Positions 1 through 13,439 are shown, counted from the first letter of the stretch. The stretch is 64,000 nt of DNA from Strigops habroptila (GCF_004027225.2 NC_046358.1:62295528-62359527); one strand, 5' to 3'. A program made the numbers and translations. The notes: generated from the letters alone by a model not told the origin.

Positions 1-394
1 AAGAAAACAACAACATCATCAGAAGCAATAAAGCTCAAAGGCAAAACAAAGCTTTAGAAAACAGTTAATAAAGAGGACCAATGAAGAGCAATCTTGTGGG
101 TTAATCAGGTTCAAGGGGGAGGGGAAAAAAAAAAAAGCTATGCTACAGCTAGAGTATTTAAATCAGGTAATTACCAAGGTATGTAACAGCTGAAAAAGTT
201 TTTGGTAATCATTAGCATTATCAACTGCAACATACAACTCTGATCAAAAGCACAAATAAGAGCCACAGATGCCTGAACTGGAACTCTGAATAAGAGGGGA
301 CAGCTAACACTGGATGACAGCTGTAGGAATACAATCAAAAAGATCATGTCCTGCCTTAGTATTCTAATAAAAGAAAGCTGCTGAGGAATGAGAA

Positions 395-725
395 GAGGTT
401 TGGAAAAGAGCCACAAGAGCGATTAGAAGATTGGTAAACATGCCTTAGAGAGAGGTTCCAGGATTTAAATCTATTTATCTTAGCAAAAAAAAGGTTAAGA
501 GGTGATTTGATATAATGTGTTAAGTAGCTACATGGGGATTAGTAATGTAATAAAAGAGAGTTCTTCAATCTCTTTTAACAAGCATCAATAACTGGAACAT
601 GGGTCTAAACAAATATAGAATTGACATTTTTAACCATTAGTATAACTAACTATGTGAAAAACTCCTAAGACTATGGAGAATTCTCTAATTACTGGAAATA
701 TTTCAACAGAAAGATTAATTAGTAT
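395..725 (+). mobile_element. Ancient CR1/L3-type LINE fragment
   Basis: The plus strand carries a decayed CR1 RT C-terminus. GGAAAAGAGCCACAAGAGCG, then LNLFILAKKRLRGDLI in translation, then CATTTTTAACCATTAGT-type sequence and an ATTCTCTAATTACTGGAAA end all occur in the order expected for old reptile/bird CR1. Divergence is much greater than for the copies at 21 and 53 kb. Confidence 0.7.
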
Positions 726-3700
726 ATATTACCTCTAGCTTATCCTGACAGGGAATAAACCAGTTCTGAGACAACAGAGAAAAGACCGCCACCAAGCTTT
801 ATTGCTGCTTACACAATCCTCTTAGAGTAATCATTCCTGAAGATTTTTCTATGTTCACCCACCGCAGTCACACCAGCACACTCCTATTAATTATATTTGC
901 CCTCCAATAGCATTTCAGTGTTATTCAGTCTACCTCAGAAATGCCATGTGACGAATATACACCTATGTATAAACACAACACATACGTTTACAGCAAGGAT
1001 CAAAGAAAACCAAAAAGGTTCTGCTACCGCAAAGAAAACTCAAGCTTACATTTAGAAAAACTATTGACTCGACAAAATCTTTTCTTCATGTCTCTCAAAT
1101 CACTTGTTGCAAGATTTTTTTAATGAAAAAAAAAATTCTACAACAGTGCTTTATAAAATAATAAAACCCAAATTATATTTCTACAGTAAACAAAAAGAAA
1201 ATAATAACTGCATCTAACTAGAGTATACATGAACTGCAGGGGGATTGCTTGGCATCTTTGAAAGAATGGGAAAAAATAATAAATCTTTTCTCTTCAAGCA
1301 TGGAGAGTTGAAATGCATGCTGACCACAGAAAGATTGCTTATTCACATCCCCATCCACCTTGCCAAGACCATGCATATTCTGTGATATGAGATGCTAACG
1401 CAAACGCAGGATGCGCTAAACCCTATGCACCTCCCTCATCCAGACTTTATCCTTGCACAATGCAAGAACAGTCTTTCTACTCCCAGTACAAATAGCACCT
1501 TGGCATAGAGGTCTTTCAGCCTAAAAATCAGCTGTTCAGGAGTGAACTTGTCTTTCCAGATCCTTAAAAAAAAAAAAAAGAAAAAAAAAAAAAACCCCAA
1601 AACCATAAAAACAACAACAACAAAAAAAAAAAAACCCACACCAAACAAAAACAAAAAAAAAAACCCAAAACCAAAAACACCCACAAAAAAAAACGCCAAA
1701 AAAAAAGCAAAACACATTATCCCCATTTCACATATGGTTCCTACAGCACAGCTCAGAGTCCTGTAGAACCTCAGATAAATAACCAAGGCCTTTGAGCTCT
1801 CTGAACACACTTTTTTACTGTAGATCCATGCATACTGCTAGGTGAAATAGCGTACACTTAATGCCAAAATCCAGAAAACTCATGATCACATTGGAAAACA
1901 AAAACAAGAGACCAGCGATCTTTTAAAATGCTAGTAGAAGTCTGGTTGCAAATCCCGTATGTACAAGTTTAAGTGTATTGTTTACAATACTTTTGGGGTA
2001 CCTTCCACCTTCCTATTGCAGAAAACATACCAAACCATTTTACTTAGTCTGAAGACCTGTTCTAGAAAAAAAAAAAAGATTATTAATAATCCATTACTAC
2101 TAATAACCTTATTTTAATAACCTTCTTTGACAGATATTAGAGGAATATAAAACAGACTCATGTTCAATTTCAAGTGTCACTGCACAGACTGTCATCCAAC
2201 AATGCAACACAAAGTCAGCAAAAAAGCAGCATAGTTATCACATTTAAAGACAGGGAACTGAATCACAGACAACAGGTAACAGCAAACTATTGGTTTTGTC
2301 TAGATTAAGTCACCAAGACCCTTATTCAACGAAAAAGCCATATAATCATGTATGCATCAGTGGACTCTAAAATTTCGAGTAGATTTTCTCCACCTAAATC
2401 TGTGCACTGCTAAACCATTTTTGAGTAGGAAGTAGCAAAACACAGACTTGAGAAATTACAAGCACATACTACAACTACTCATGCAGCTCCCAAATTAATC
2501 ATACTAAATGATACTTAGAAAGTATGCTATTGTTTTCCTTCCTTTGCAGTTAATTCCAGAACATAAGTCAGTACTGTTGTTCAAGAAAGAAAAAGGTGGT
2601 CTATAAATAGCAAGCTTACAGTGAAAAAGATGCCTCCAGCACAGCAAATTTAAATTTTCCTGATAAAAACAACACATTTCCTCAAAGGAAATAATGACTT
2701 GTTTTCTACACAAAGGATCCCAATGAACAAGAAAAAGCAGCTCAGAGCCTTCATCATATATTCTCCTCTTAAATGGATAAAAGTGAAGAAAAAAATCTTA
2801 GTTGAGAAATTTAGACAGAAGATGAAAGGAAAATGTTTGTTAGAGATTATGAAGTACTAAGAGAAACTACTCAATAGGTCATGTGGCTGTGTGCAGTACA
2901 AATGTAAGTGATAAAGGAACAAATCAGGCTGCAAAGCAAGGAAAAGGTAAACAAGAGGAGTCGATGGGAGGGAAACCCCCTAATATCCTAGTTACTTATT
3001 TGTAATGTGGACTTTCTGTTAATTCTCTGAAGCGATTCACTCCTCAATCTTTGGCATTTTGCAAAAGACACCTATATATTCATAATGAGGGTTTGTGACA
3101 TGGGATACTTCAGTATTTCTTTCTTGCATTCCAGGATTTAGGTTGAGGATTTTTTGAACCTTTTATTTAGAAGTAAATCCTGGCCCTCCCCAATAGCACA
3201 AGCTGCACACAAACCACTCCCACAGTGTCCAACTATTGCTTACAACCACATTCTCCTCCTTTATCCAATAAAAAAAGTGAAGTTAACAAACTGTTTTAAG
3301 CAAATAATAATAAAACATCAATTTTCAGAACAACCAGTGCAGTTCCAGACAGAGAGACTACATCAGTAAAAAGGCCTTTCCTTTCCCTGGGAGAGGGTTG
3401 GACTAAACCCACAGTTTCAACACACTGAACTCTTCAAGTAGTCATGGACATGAGACCTCTGCAAACTGAAGTGCTCCTATATTATTTCTCAGAGAAAAAC
3501 ATATTTATGAACATGTGCTATTTTGCAGATGCATATGCAAACACTGTAAAAAGATAACAACAAAATTTGAGAAGTCATGTAAAAAACTTTCACTAAGGTC
3601 ATGCCAATATGATGTGTGAATTTGTCTGATAGCACATGAAGAGAATTTTAACCGAAGATGTCACATACTGCCTGCTACAGAGACAAATGCTGTTTGCTGC

Positions 3701-3892
3701 TTTTTCATTAAACCTTCGCCAGACAATTAATGCTTTCAACATGGAATGAAGTTAAATAAGGGTAAGGTATTAACTGCAGACAACTCATAAGGGTACTTTA
3801 AGATTCACATGAATATTTGAGGAGATGAGGGGAAATCCCTATAATTTAATTTCCTTATTTTAAAAATTCATTGCCATATCACAATGCAAATC
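726..3892. other. Non-coding stretch
   Basis: Apart from the A-rich tract at 1566-1714, I see no repeat family or exon here. Short ORFs have no splice context. Confidence 0.5.
1566..1714. repeat. A-rich low-complexity tract
   Basis: A runs are broken by short C and CA units over about 150 bp. The long reading frames over it, on both strands, are artefacts of composition (lysine/threonine or phenylalanine/valine only). Confidence 0.9.
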
Positions 3893-4172
3893 ACACAATG
3901 GTTGAGGCTAGAAGGGACCACTGGAGGTCATCTAGTCCAACCTCCCTGCTCAGGCAGGGCCACCTACAGCACATTCCTCAGGGCTGTGTCCAGGTGGCTC
4001 TTGAATAACTCCAGAGAAGCAGACTCCACAACCTCCATGGGTATCCTATTCCAATGCTCAGCCACCCTCACAATGAAGAAGTTCTTCCTCATAATCAGGT
4101 GGAATTTCCTGTTTTTACTTTATGCCATCGCCTTTCATCCTATCATCTGGCACCACTGAGAAGAATCTTGGC
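3893..4172 (-). mobile_element. CR1 fragment
   Basis: The plus strand shows the complement of a CR1 end: GGTTGAGGCTAGAAGGGACC, then GTCATCTAGTCCAACC, then GTTCTTCCTCATAATCAG. The 3'-most tail is missing or decayed. The short ORFs over it are not genes. Confidence 0.85.
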
Positions 4173-4597
4173 GTATCAATATTATGATAAAAATACTAAC
4201 CCGTTAACTTCAAAATTGAGCCCAGCAGTTATCATGTGTTCAGAACAATATGTAAACATGCGGTTTAAGGGCAAATAGAAATCTCTTCTGTGTCAGCAGG
4301 AAATTAAGCATATGCATAAGTGCCCTCCTATGTTACTTTGCATAATGTTTTATTTGAGTGGCCTATTCCTATTCTCAATCCAAAAGAGAAAAGGGAAAAA
4401 TACTAACAAGAAGTTCAAGAACAACGCAAAGAATCTAACTGAAATAAATATGTTCTTACTGCAGTCTTCTAAGTGGGCTAACATGGACCTTGGACACAAA
4501 ATCTAGGAAACATCAAGTAGGAGTAGGGAAATGATTTAATGGCAACATCTGGCATTAGTGAGGCTTCTACTGATTCATTTCTCCATGAATCAGAAAG

Positions 4598-4742
4598 GTT
4601 TCTGACAAACTGGAAAGGGTTCAGATGGAAGTTATAAAAATAGTGTTAAGTCTAGAAAATTATGTGCTGCATAAAATTAAAAGCTAAAGCCATTTATTTC
4701 AGAGCCAAAAAGGTAATGCGATGGTTATAGTATCAAATAAAA
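4598..4742 (+). mobile_element. Possible ancient CR1 fragment
   Basis: The motif AACTGGAAAGGGTTCAGA is followed by a stretch resembling the F-L-E-K-R-R-L-R-D region of CR1 RT (TTTATTTCAGAGCCAAAAAG, then GATGGTTATAG). It is heavily decayed. Confidence 0.4.
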
Positions 4743-7700
4743 GTATGTATACAGACAGATTTGGTAGCATTGTAATTTTGTTCTGCCCTCTCTCCTCCCA
4801 TCCCAGTTCCCCATTGGTGTGAACCAAAGGTATGAAGCCAACTGTAGATATATTTAGATTAAAAATAAGCTACTAAATTTTAAACAGCGGGCCAGCTAAA
4901 CACAACTGAGATTTTCTATAACTGAAGGTTCTAGTATCAATGCCAAAAGCAACATACATTAAACAAAATCTAAGGATTTCATGATGCTTCTCTTGGTTAA
5001 ATCTTCATAGCACATATAACAAGACATATTATACTAGCTCTAAATCTACAATTGACTATGAACAAGGATCTAACCACCTCTTCAGGAATGATTTCCCTAG
5101 TTATGGGATCTGCAACTTTGAACAAACCTTATATCACAATATACTGAAGTTCAACTTTATGTTCCAAGATTTTAAAGCTAACATTTATTGTTATAAGGCA
5201 TTTAGAAGACTTTTAGTTTCCTTGTAGTTTCTGTGATCTATTGGATGAAACCTGACTTGTGGACATTTAAAATTCTTACACATTTATTTGCTACTTTACT
5301 GCTTACATTTCTTTGTATACTACTTTACAAACACACTAATTTGATTAAATCACATTTTCTTTTGTGCCTTTGAAAGAAACTTTGATAAGAACTATGCAAT
5401 CCCATACGTACTGTTCTCCTTTGGTAAGTATCTCATGTTTGTCAGCCTTCATGACTATTTTTTTTTTTTTTTAAAAAACAAACACATCTGCTGTCCAGAA
5501 GGAGGAATCAAAGTACAAAACGTCCCTTCAGATTTGAAAACAAGTTGTCACTGTGTATGTTTCTCTTCATGTTTGAAATGATGTCTCAAAAATATCTTTA
5601 CCACAGTCCTGTTAGGCTTAATATGCCTATAATAGGTATTGTTACTCAAGTACATTTGCATAATGGTGTTTTTTACTATTGCTGGCTCCATTAATAAAAA
5701 AAATAATTTTGAAAACATTAACAATCTCTTCCATGCCTCTGCTGCCACAGTTTCAGCCTGATACATTCATGTGTCATCTGCAACGCACTCCAAAAATAAA
5801 GGCACAATCAGTCAAAATATTTACATACTTCCTCATGAAATATTTCACACAAAGACTTCAGAGGCGTAAGTAAGCTATGATGAGTATGTTCACTTATCTT
5901 CAGAAAAGTACTTTGAGAATTTCTTGGCATGAAGAAATAAGAAGACTGAGCCATAGTTCAATTTCTGGAATGCAACGTAACCCACTAGCCTGCCTTTTCC
6001 CTTTCCTCTGTCATTCAGAAAGGATAATCAGCTGATAGCAACCTTTTTCACAGAATCCCACACAGAGTGGCATGACCCAACTTATCAAATAAGTATATGC
6101 CTCACATGGATCAACAAGTTTAGGGTTCTTTTAGTTTGATGGTCAATGTCAGTTCATATAGGTCTTTCCTTCAAACTGGGAACAGATTCAAAGCTAACAT
6201 CCATGTTTCTTATTTTAAATTAGATTCATTGCAGGAAACTAATGGGAGAGAGGGGCATCATGATACTCTCAGTGTACTCTCATATTTTCATCTTTCAGCC
6301 ATATAAAAAACAGTATATTTCTTGCAAAATGAAATTCCATATGGAAAAATTCATACTACTAGACTACTAAATCAATTTCTGCTCCAAGTAAAGCAGATCA
6401 TGCTGGTACCAGCATGAATATGTAGGCTTTTGTTTAAAAAATAAGCCCTTGTTTAACAACACTTAACATGGTAGAACATTTCAACAGGAATATTTATTTC
6501 CTAATTGCCTTGTTCTGCTAAGTGCTCAGCATTGATAACACAGCAAAAATTAGGAGCATTCATTCATCTTTCAGGATCAAGTTCCATCACAGAATATAGA
6601 TATTAGTTAGTGTTACAAATGAAGGCCATAAAACAAACAAATGAATTCATGTACCATCAGGATTGGTGTGCAGAGGTTAAGGAAAATTGATTACTAACCT
6701 GTGGTACATATGACAAAGGCAGGGGAAGACAACCAGCCCAGAAGATTAATCAGCATATAAATTAATCTTCTTACCCAAGAGCAAACTGAAGTATTGCTTT
6801 CAATATACCACAAGGCTAAAACTTTCTGCTGGAAGAATACCAACATGGTATAGCATGAACTCCTGAGGTAGGTAGATATTGAAATAGGAGGAGGAAAAAA
6901 GTTTCTCTTTTTCTCTAATTCTAGTTACCTAGTTCTACAAGTTTTATTTATCTCATTAGAGACAGTAATACATTTATTTGAATCTTGACTGGCTGGCTCA
7001 GAGTGTTAAGACTGACCTTAAATAGCTGTAAACTTTATAACCATTTATGCACCAAATAAACTGCTTCTGCAATGCTATAACAGGAAATTTAAAAGGGAGA
7101 GAGACATGGTTACAAGAAGAGGGTGGTGGTACGTATGAATCAATGTCATTAATAGCCTATATTGTTTCACTTTCATTCTGCCTGAAAAGTTCTAGATTTC
7201 AGACATTTACTTACACATAGTAAAATGCTTTCTCCTCATAACTCATCCTGTATTCTACCAGCTTACAAGTCATAACTTGTTTAGACATTCATTTGGACAA
7301 GCACGATTCAGTCATTCGCACAGCCAAACATCTGAAGAATGTGAGGGGTTTTTGTATTTTTCTGTCAAGTGGACAATTTGCTGTATAACCATTTGCTTTG
7401 TTGCTATGGAATCCACCCTATTCCACCATACCTTATTTAATCTAACAGGACTAGTAAAGACTAGGGGAGTGGTTCATATCCCAGCCTGACCAGATGAACT
7501 GTTTTCAAGCAGATCATTTCCAAACTGTGAACTAGAGATCATTCCAAAGACTTCCAGAGATCCAGCCTAGTAAATTCAAATAGCACAGCACACTATGGTC
7601 TTAACTGCAGAAGGTGTGTAGGCATATCGTGAGCTCTATGCCAAAAGACATCAAACCCAATCAATCAGGTGAGGCACTAACAGAACTCTACAGCATCAGG

Positions 7701-10462
7701 ACCAAAGCTGTTCATCTGCCAGCTAAATTCAAGTCTCTGTATCATTCTAGCTTTGCTACTTTGTAATTGTTTTTCACAATTTCCACCTACCTGGGGGAAT
7801 AGGTCATCTTTATTTCTTCATTTTTATCAGTAAAATAACAATGAATATTTTCCCACCTCATGGGTGGAGTTGAGGTATTGAGCTTCCTTTACCTAGCCCT
7901 TATGGCCTCCCACTACAAAGAGAGCCTGAATCTCTATATTCCCTTGCATATCCTTGTCTCTAGATATTTTTACAGATCTTAAATTGAAAAACATATCTTC
8001 AGGAACAGTCTTAAATTACTTTCTTAAATCCCTAATAAATTTTATAAAATAATCCTTATTGGAGACTTACAGTGATGTACTTTTACTTGTATTTTATAGA
8101 CAGGGAAACTGAAGCAAAAGATACTCTATAAAGCAAATCACTTATAAACTTATTTTATAGACAACCATGTGTTGTCAACATTTAAAAAGATCTCTCTTAA
8201 ATGGATAGATCTTAACGGTGCTAGGATTATTCATGATTAATTTAAAATAGAGACATGCTGACTGTATGAAGTTTCAAACAAAACAAAGATAGCTAAAGCA
8301 TGATATAAAGTTGCTTGGTTTTATTTTTTACTTATACTTTTCTAGCTACGAATAGTTTCTGGAAAAGATTACCAAATAGAAAGCTTCCATTTTGCCCTTT
8401 TCATCATGCAAGTGAAACTCTGAAATTAAATATCTCTGAAACTTTGCAAAACATTTAGGTCTTCATCTAGAAAAGGCTGTGAATAGACACTGATAGCACT
8501 TAGTACCTTTCCAGGTAAAGAAAGGAGAAAGGTACCCATCTGTCCATATCAGACCATTTTGGGAACAGCTATTTTCACATCCTTTTGTAACTAATCTGCC
8601 TTTTGTTTCTCAGTTAAATGTGTCCTTCACTTTACTTCTTGGTGAAGTCCAAACACTGACCACTACTACACCTGCATGTCTTTCAAACCAGGCTGATTTG
8701 AATATCCCATTTGTAATGACAGGTTCACAAAAGCACTTTGAAACAAGTAAATGGGAGCAAGCGGTCAGCACAGGCGAGTTTTGTTAATGCACTTACATCA
8801 GTGACTTCCCACTACTTTTAATTCTTTATCTAAAAAAATTGCCATAGAACACAAAAAATAGTTACATTTCAAACTGCTTTGTGTGAGATAACTGAAAAAG
8901 GAGATAGAGCAGCTGGTACTGAACAAGTCACATTCTTCCTAGAACTCTTTATAGCCCTTCTAATTATATCATAACTGGTTTATAGGCCAACCTGAGAGGT
9001 ACTCCAACAATGCCTAAGAGCATAGTGCTTCCTCAGCTGGGAAGTTGGGGGGGATTAAGCCTCTATGCATGACAAAGTGAATTTCCCAAGTAGAATGATA
9101 GATATGTCACCATATTCATCTCAATTATTAATATATGACCATACTAAATTACTCTATTTTGATTTAGAATTGGGCTACTGACCAACATGATGAGAATCAA
9201 AGTATTTGTTTCTTTTCGCAGCAACTGCTGTTGCATGTTATAGCCATTTCACTGAAGATGAAGGGGTTACTTCACTTCAGCACAAACCAGAAGCCAGCAA
9301 GGTCACAATGCAACACATAACTGCAAGTCAAAGCGTCTTCAGAATTGAGTTCCTAAGAACTAAAGTCACTGGTCCCAGGGGAAGTTGTTTCTCAGCAAGT
9401 AAGAAGAACCAACTCACAGAGCTTTTCCTTCCTGGTTGACCACTTCATTCTTCCGACTGATGTGCAGACGGCACAGATTTACATGGTAATTTTTTTCTAC
9501 ACCTATTTCGGCTCATCTTGTGCTCTACTAGTACAACAGTAGCATACTAGTGCTGTGGCCAAGACAGTAAGGCGGGCCTTAGTTTATGTACAAAGGTCAG
9601 GAAATGAGAGGTGGCAGAAAGAGTTTTCTCTCTCCCCCAAGCTATCGCACATACTATTACATCCCCTATCCAAGAGTCTGCAATAAACACTATTGGAATA
9701 GTTCCATGTGATCCAAATAACATGCAACCAATGTGACCAGCAGCTGTGAGGAATGCTATTGGAAGCAGTGAAAATGCTATATCCTTCGGGCTTTCCTAGA
9801 ATGGCTTAAAGTTAGAAGCATCAGAGTTCTGTAAGTCTGTTAAGATTTAGTAAGATATTTACTCTCCTTTAGCTATTAAAAGGAAAGATCTCCCTTTGAC
9901 CTTTCCTTTTATTTGCCTGACATTCTCTTACAATAAAACACCTCTGAGCCATCCAAAAATAAATGCTGATTTCATGTTTTCTGCTGCCAAACCTTATGAT
10001 TTATTGTAGATATTTGACAGCATGTTACTTCAACATTTCATCTTTCAAAAAAAGTACTGACTTTTTTCAAAAGTACCAATATGTAACCTCAGAGTTAAAA
10101 AAACCCAAACATTAAGCAACTTCTCTTTACATAACTCTACAGCCGTTAAAAGACTGTAGAAAATAAGATTAACACACTGGTAAAACTACTTAGTGCTGTA
10201 CATTGTTTTCAATCAACAGATTAGTACTTTATAGCCCTCCATTTATTCAAAGATAAGAAACTGGATGTAACTGCATAAGTTCCTTCTTCCTTAGCCATGT
10301 TCTTCAGACCTGTCTCGCCTTGACAAGCTGGGTGTCAAATAGAAAAATGAATGTACTGAGTCTGATCAGAGATCTGTGCGGTGGCTGTGGCCATGGCCAT
10401 AGCAGTTCAGACTGAAACGTATATATGCACTGAGCAAGGAATGGGGGTATTCTTTCTGCTAC
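4743..10462. other. Non-coding stretch downstream of the last placed exon
   Basis: Mostly AT-rich sequence with stray splice-like signals. The only ones worth a note are the acceptor at 6698 (listed) and a short open segment at 5050-5130 (rejected). The 3' end of the large gene probably lies here but was not found. Confidence 0.4.
6657..6698 (-). CDS. Possible terminal coding segment
   Basis: A very strong acceptor (TTCCCCTGCCTTTGTCATATGTACCACAG) is followed in phase 0 by VSNQFSLTSAHQS and a stop. AATAAA occurs on the minus strand about 160 nt further on (TTTATT near 6490). In phase it could follow 10463-10513 as the last exon, but nothing else ties it to the gene. Confidence 0.2.
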   Translation of the reverse strand, partial: VSNQFSLTSAHQS

Positions 10463-10513
10463 CCTCCCTGCCTCCAGCCATTTTTGTGGGACTTCATAAG
10501 TCACATGTGCTTT
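10463..10513 (-). CDS. Coding exon, 51 nt, phase 0 to 0
   Basis: The acceptor is good (TTCATTTCTCTTATACACCTAG) and the donor is GAGG|GTAGCAG. The frame reads KAHVTYEVPQKWLEAGR. The phase fits the exon at 11409-11557. It is the most downstream exon I can place with reasonable trust. Confidence 0.55.
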
Positions 10514-11270
10514 CTAGGTGTATAAGAGAAATGAATAAAAAAGTAACTCTTAAAATTAAGGATCTTTCATGCTGTCCATCGCTCCTTAAATTTTATAAAG
10601 ATGTCAATTGCCAAAGTTACTATATTGTGTACTCTTACAGGAATACAGTTTGTAAGAAGTCACATAACACCTGTTTTAGATAAAATTTTTATCACAGCTT
10701 TGAATTACTTTCATTCATGATGCTTTACTTTTTTACACAACCTTTCAACAGTTTTTATTGTACAGTACAACTCAACATTCTTTACTCTGCTCTAGCTCAA
10801 GACAAAATTTATGTAGTTTGGAGGTTTCTGGAAGGAATCTAATCGTGTTCACAGACATATGGTAAAACTAGAAGATGCTCACTTTAGATTTTGTATTAGT
10901 CATTATTCTTACATTTGGCTATTACCACCATTTGTCTGGGTGCAATGACAAAATTGCCAGAAATAGGCAGCTTCACACATGGCATGAGAAGTCTCGCTAG
11001 CATATATTCCTTCTTCTGAGACAGTTACTATTTGTAGAGTTTTATATCTTGTTTTCACCATTCAACGCAAATGTTTTAAAACGTGCTTGTAGAAGTCCTT
11101 CAGGACATAGCCCTTCTCTCACAGAATAGAAGAACTCCTACTGATTTCAGCCCTGTTACCAGAAGCAGCTGACCAAAATAACTCCCTTGCAATTTCCCTT
11201 TTTGGCCTTTGGGAGGATTTTTTCTTTTCTCTCCCTCCCCGTTCTATTCCTCCTCTCCCCGCTCTCCCCG

Positions 11271-11341
11271 CCCCCCCCCCCCCCCCCCCCCCCCGCCTTT
11301 GGCTGTCAGTTACAGCCAAAAAAAAAAAAAAAAAAAAAAAA
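11271..11341. repeat. C24 run, small inverted repeat, A24 run
   Basis: A homopolymer of 24 C (11271-11294) is followed by GCCTTT, then the inverted repeat GGCTGT/ACAGCC with a 5-nt loop (11301-11317), then 24 A (11318-11341). A pyrimidine-rich stretch precedes it. It lies in the intron between exons 11409-11557 and 10463-10513 and accounts for the ORFs called across it. Confidence 0.9.
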
Positions 11342-11408
11342 TCTATCAAAGAGCACACACAGACTTCCTGAATCACTTTTTAAAGTTCATACTCCACATC
11401 ATTCTTAC

Positions 11409-11557
11409 CTTCCTCCCTTCCACCTCCTCTTCCCTTCCATCATCAGCATACTGAAGAACCACTTTCATGCCATGAAACATTTTCAAATATTGAGTTTGAT
11501 CATAATTTTCACTTTGATATGAAACCCACATCTCTTCCACAGTCTTTCCCCCAACCA
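11409..11557 (-). CDS. Coding exon, about 149 nt, ends in phase 0
   Basis: The donor AGGAAG|GTAAGAATG is near-consensus. The frame reads MWVSYQSENYDQTQYLK, then MFHGMKVVLQYADDG, and ends EEEVEGRK. The upstream edge is placed at an AAATTAG acceptor that is weak. Its phase does not follow directly from 12626-12682, so an exon may be missing between them or the acceptor may differ. Confidence 0.6.
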
Positions 11558-11899
11558 CTAATTTTCACTTATCCAACCTCCTTTAAATGGAAACTAGGCT
11601 TCTTTTCTTTCAGTGCATCTCAAGAGGGCTGACATCATCAGCAATGAGTTAACAACCAGAAACGCAAAGACCATTCCTGCTCAATCCAATTCCTAATTCA
11701 AGGCAGGCATGGGCATCAGCTAAATACACCAGGACACAAGGAGAAACACAAAGCATTTTTAATTATTTCTTTATACAATTGTGTGACAGGACACACTATC
11801 CTTCTGACTCTTAGAAATGCCATGAAGGAGTTTGAAGGCTGGCACCTTCCAGAGGGCCCAGTATTTGTCTAGACAGTTGAGAAACAGATGGTGAAAATG

Positions 11900-11990
11900 G
11901 AGTCATAGAATAAATTCAGTTGGAAGGGACTTGAGGAGGTCATCTGGTCCAGAGCCCTGCTTGATGCAGAGCTAGCTTGTTGCATGATGA
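11900..11990 (-). mobile_element. Short CR1 fragment
   Basis: GAGTCATAGAAT, then CAGTTGGAAGGGACTTGAGG and GTCATCTGGTCCAGAG are the complement of a CR1 3' end. Only about 90 bp are recognisable. Confidence 0.7.
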
Positions 11991-12625
11991 ATTCCATTGC
12001 CATACAATGAGGTGTATGATGAACACCCAAACTGAAGTCGATAACATCAGACTCCAGTTCTATGGCAGAGAAATAAAACCTGTCTCCTCAGGATAAAAGA
12101 CACTAAAAGGAAGTAGAGAGTGCTATAATTCTGGCAGTGCAGATTTCAATTCAAGAAGATGACTTACTCTTACAGCCAGAAAAAGGAGAAAATATTTTAG
12201 ATTCTTGCATTTTCAGACTGAAAGCATTTTATGATCTGTTACAATGGATCCTCTACTATTCCTACCCTCATTTGATATAACATTAATTTTCCGAATGGAA
12301 AGAGATTTTCTGAATGGTTGATTATGTTTAAACAATTCACCTTTATACAAGACCCTTCCATGCAACAGGCTTTTCCACCGAAAATTCTCTTATTTCTTTA
12401 GCTAGATTAGACAAGGTTTGTCAGGAGTAAGGGTGGCATCTGTATGATAGAGAAGGAAGAGAGAGGACAAGGGAGGTAATATTCCTGAAAGTTTAGAATC
12501 TGTTCAATATTTTAGAGCTAGGCTATGCGTTCTTGTGCACCCCAAAGCACTTGACCCAGACTCTAGAGTAATTTATAGCTGCAGTCCTTCTTCCATACTA
12601 ATCTAGTTAGTCCTATCCATCTTAC

Positions 12626-12682
12626 TGCCACCAGGCAGTTAGCACAGCCTGAACCAGCAAGTACACAAAGACGCAGGCAGTC
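12626..12682 (-). CDS. Coding exon, 57 nt, phase 0 to 0
   Basis: The acceptor is excellent (GTTTCAACTTCTTCTCAG) and the donor TGGCA|GTAAGATGG is strong. The frame reads DCLRLCVLAGSGCANCLVA, cysteine-rich. The phase matches the exon at 13373-13439. Confidence 0.7.
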
Positions 12683-13372
12683 CTGAGAAGAAGTTGAAAC
12701 AATTTACTAAGACTTACTAAAATACTCTCCTTTGTGTTGGGAAAACAATGACTAGAATCGTGTTGCCCTCAGTAGCCTCACATGATGAATACAGGTACCC
12801 CTATGTGCAGGAGAACCTGAACCCGCTACTCCAGCGTCCTCCTCCCAGTGCACGGCGGTAGGGTTGGCATCGCCCCCCGTCCAGCGTGCTGAAACACGCC
12901 CGTACTGGGAACGCATAGCATGTGCTTCCAGTTTAGTGGCTGGATGCTTCCAGCTTCAATGTGCGGCTCTTAATCATTAACATGAATTCAAATGCCTAAT
13001 AAAACAGGCAGAAGAAAATTTTAGATTCACAGATGAAAGATCTGGATTAATTTCTATTTCAGCTTTCTTCCCTTATATGTCCTTCCAGCTCTTCAGGCTT
13101 TCTCTTCCTTACAGTTTGGCTCTGATCACTTTCTACAGTTTGTATTCATATTCAGCTGTAGAATTAACCTCAAATACATCTCAAGGAAGTTGGGATCCAT
13201 TTACCTACTAACTCTTTAGATAAAATGCTTACATTTTCAGATCTGCACTGAACTAAGAGTAAAATAGAATGTACTTTGTGAGTTGCATAATTCAGAAGTT
13301 GCCCAGGTAGGGAAGATCAAGAGTGACAAACTTCTTGCTCTGAAGTAATTACATTTTGAGTGGACTAACTAC

Positions 13373-13439
13373 CTGCAGGAACTGAAGATCCAGATCTTCA
13401 CTAACAGAATCCAGCATCTCTTGCTCATACTGCTTCCAG
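13373..13439 (-). CDS. Coding exon, 67 nt, phase 2 to 0
   Basis: The acceptor is CACTTTTCTTGTTCCAG and the donor is CTGCAG|GTAGTTAG. After one base (completing serine with AG above) the frame reads WKQYEQEMLDSVSEDLDLQ and FLQ. Acidic and polar residues dominate, suggesting a surface helix. Confidence 0.8.

Noticed and set aside
1436..1810. A 124-residue ORF and its opposite-strand shadow
   Set aside because: It lies on the A-rich tract and consists almost only of homopolymer-derived residues.
5050..5130. Minus-strand frame reading FKVADPITREIIPEEVV
   Set aside because: Protein-like for about 30 codons, but no usable donor follows and the acceptor is poor. Length is within chance.
5752..5866. 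Plus-strand exon-like segment with strong acceptor and GTAAGTAAG donor
   Set aside because: The open frame of 38 codons is not unusual by chance, and no partner exon on the plus strand was found.
11119..11522. Several ORFs of 60-111 residues over 11.1-11.5 kb
   Set aside because: They read through the C24 and A24 runs. Only the minus-strand frame at 11409-11557 has splice support.
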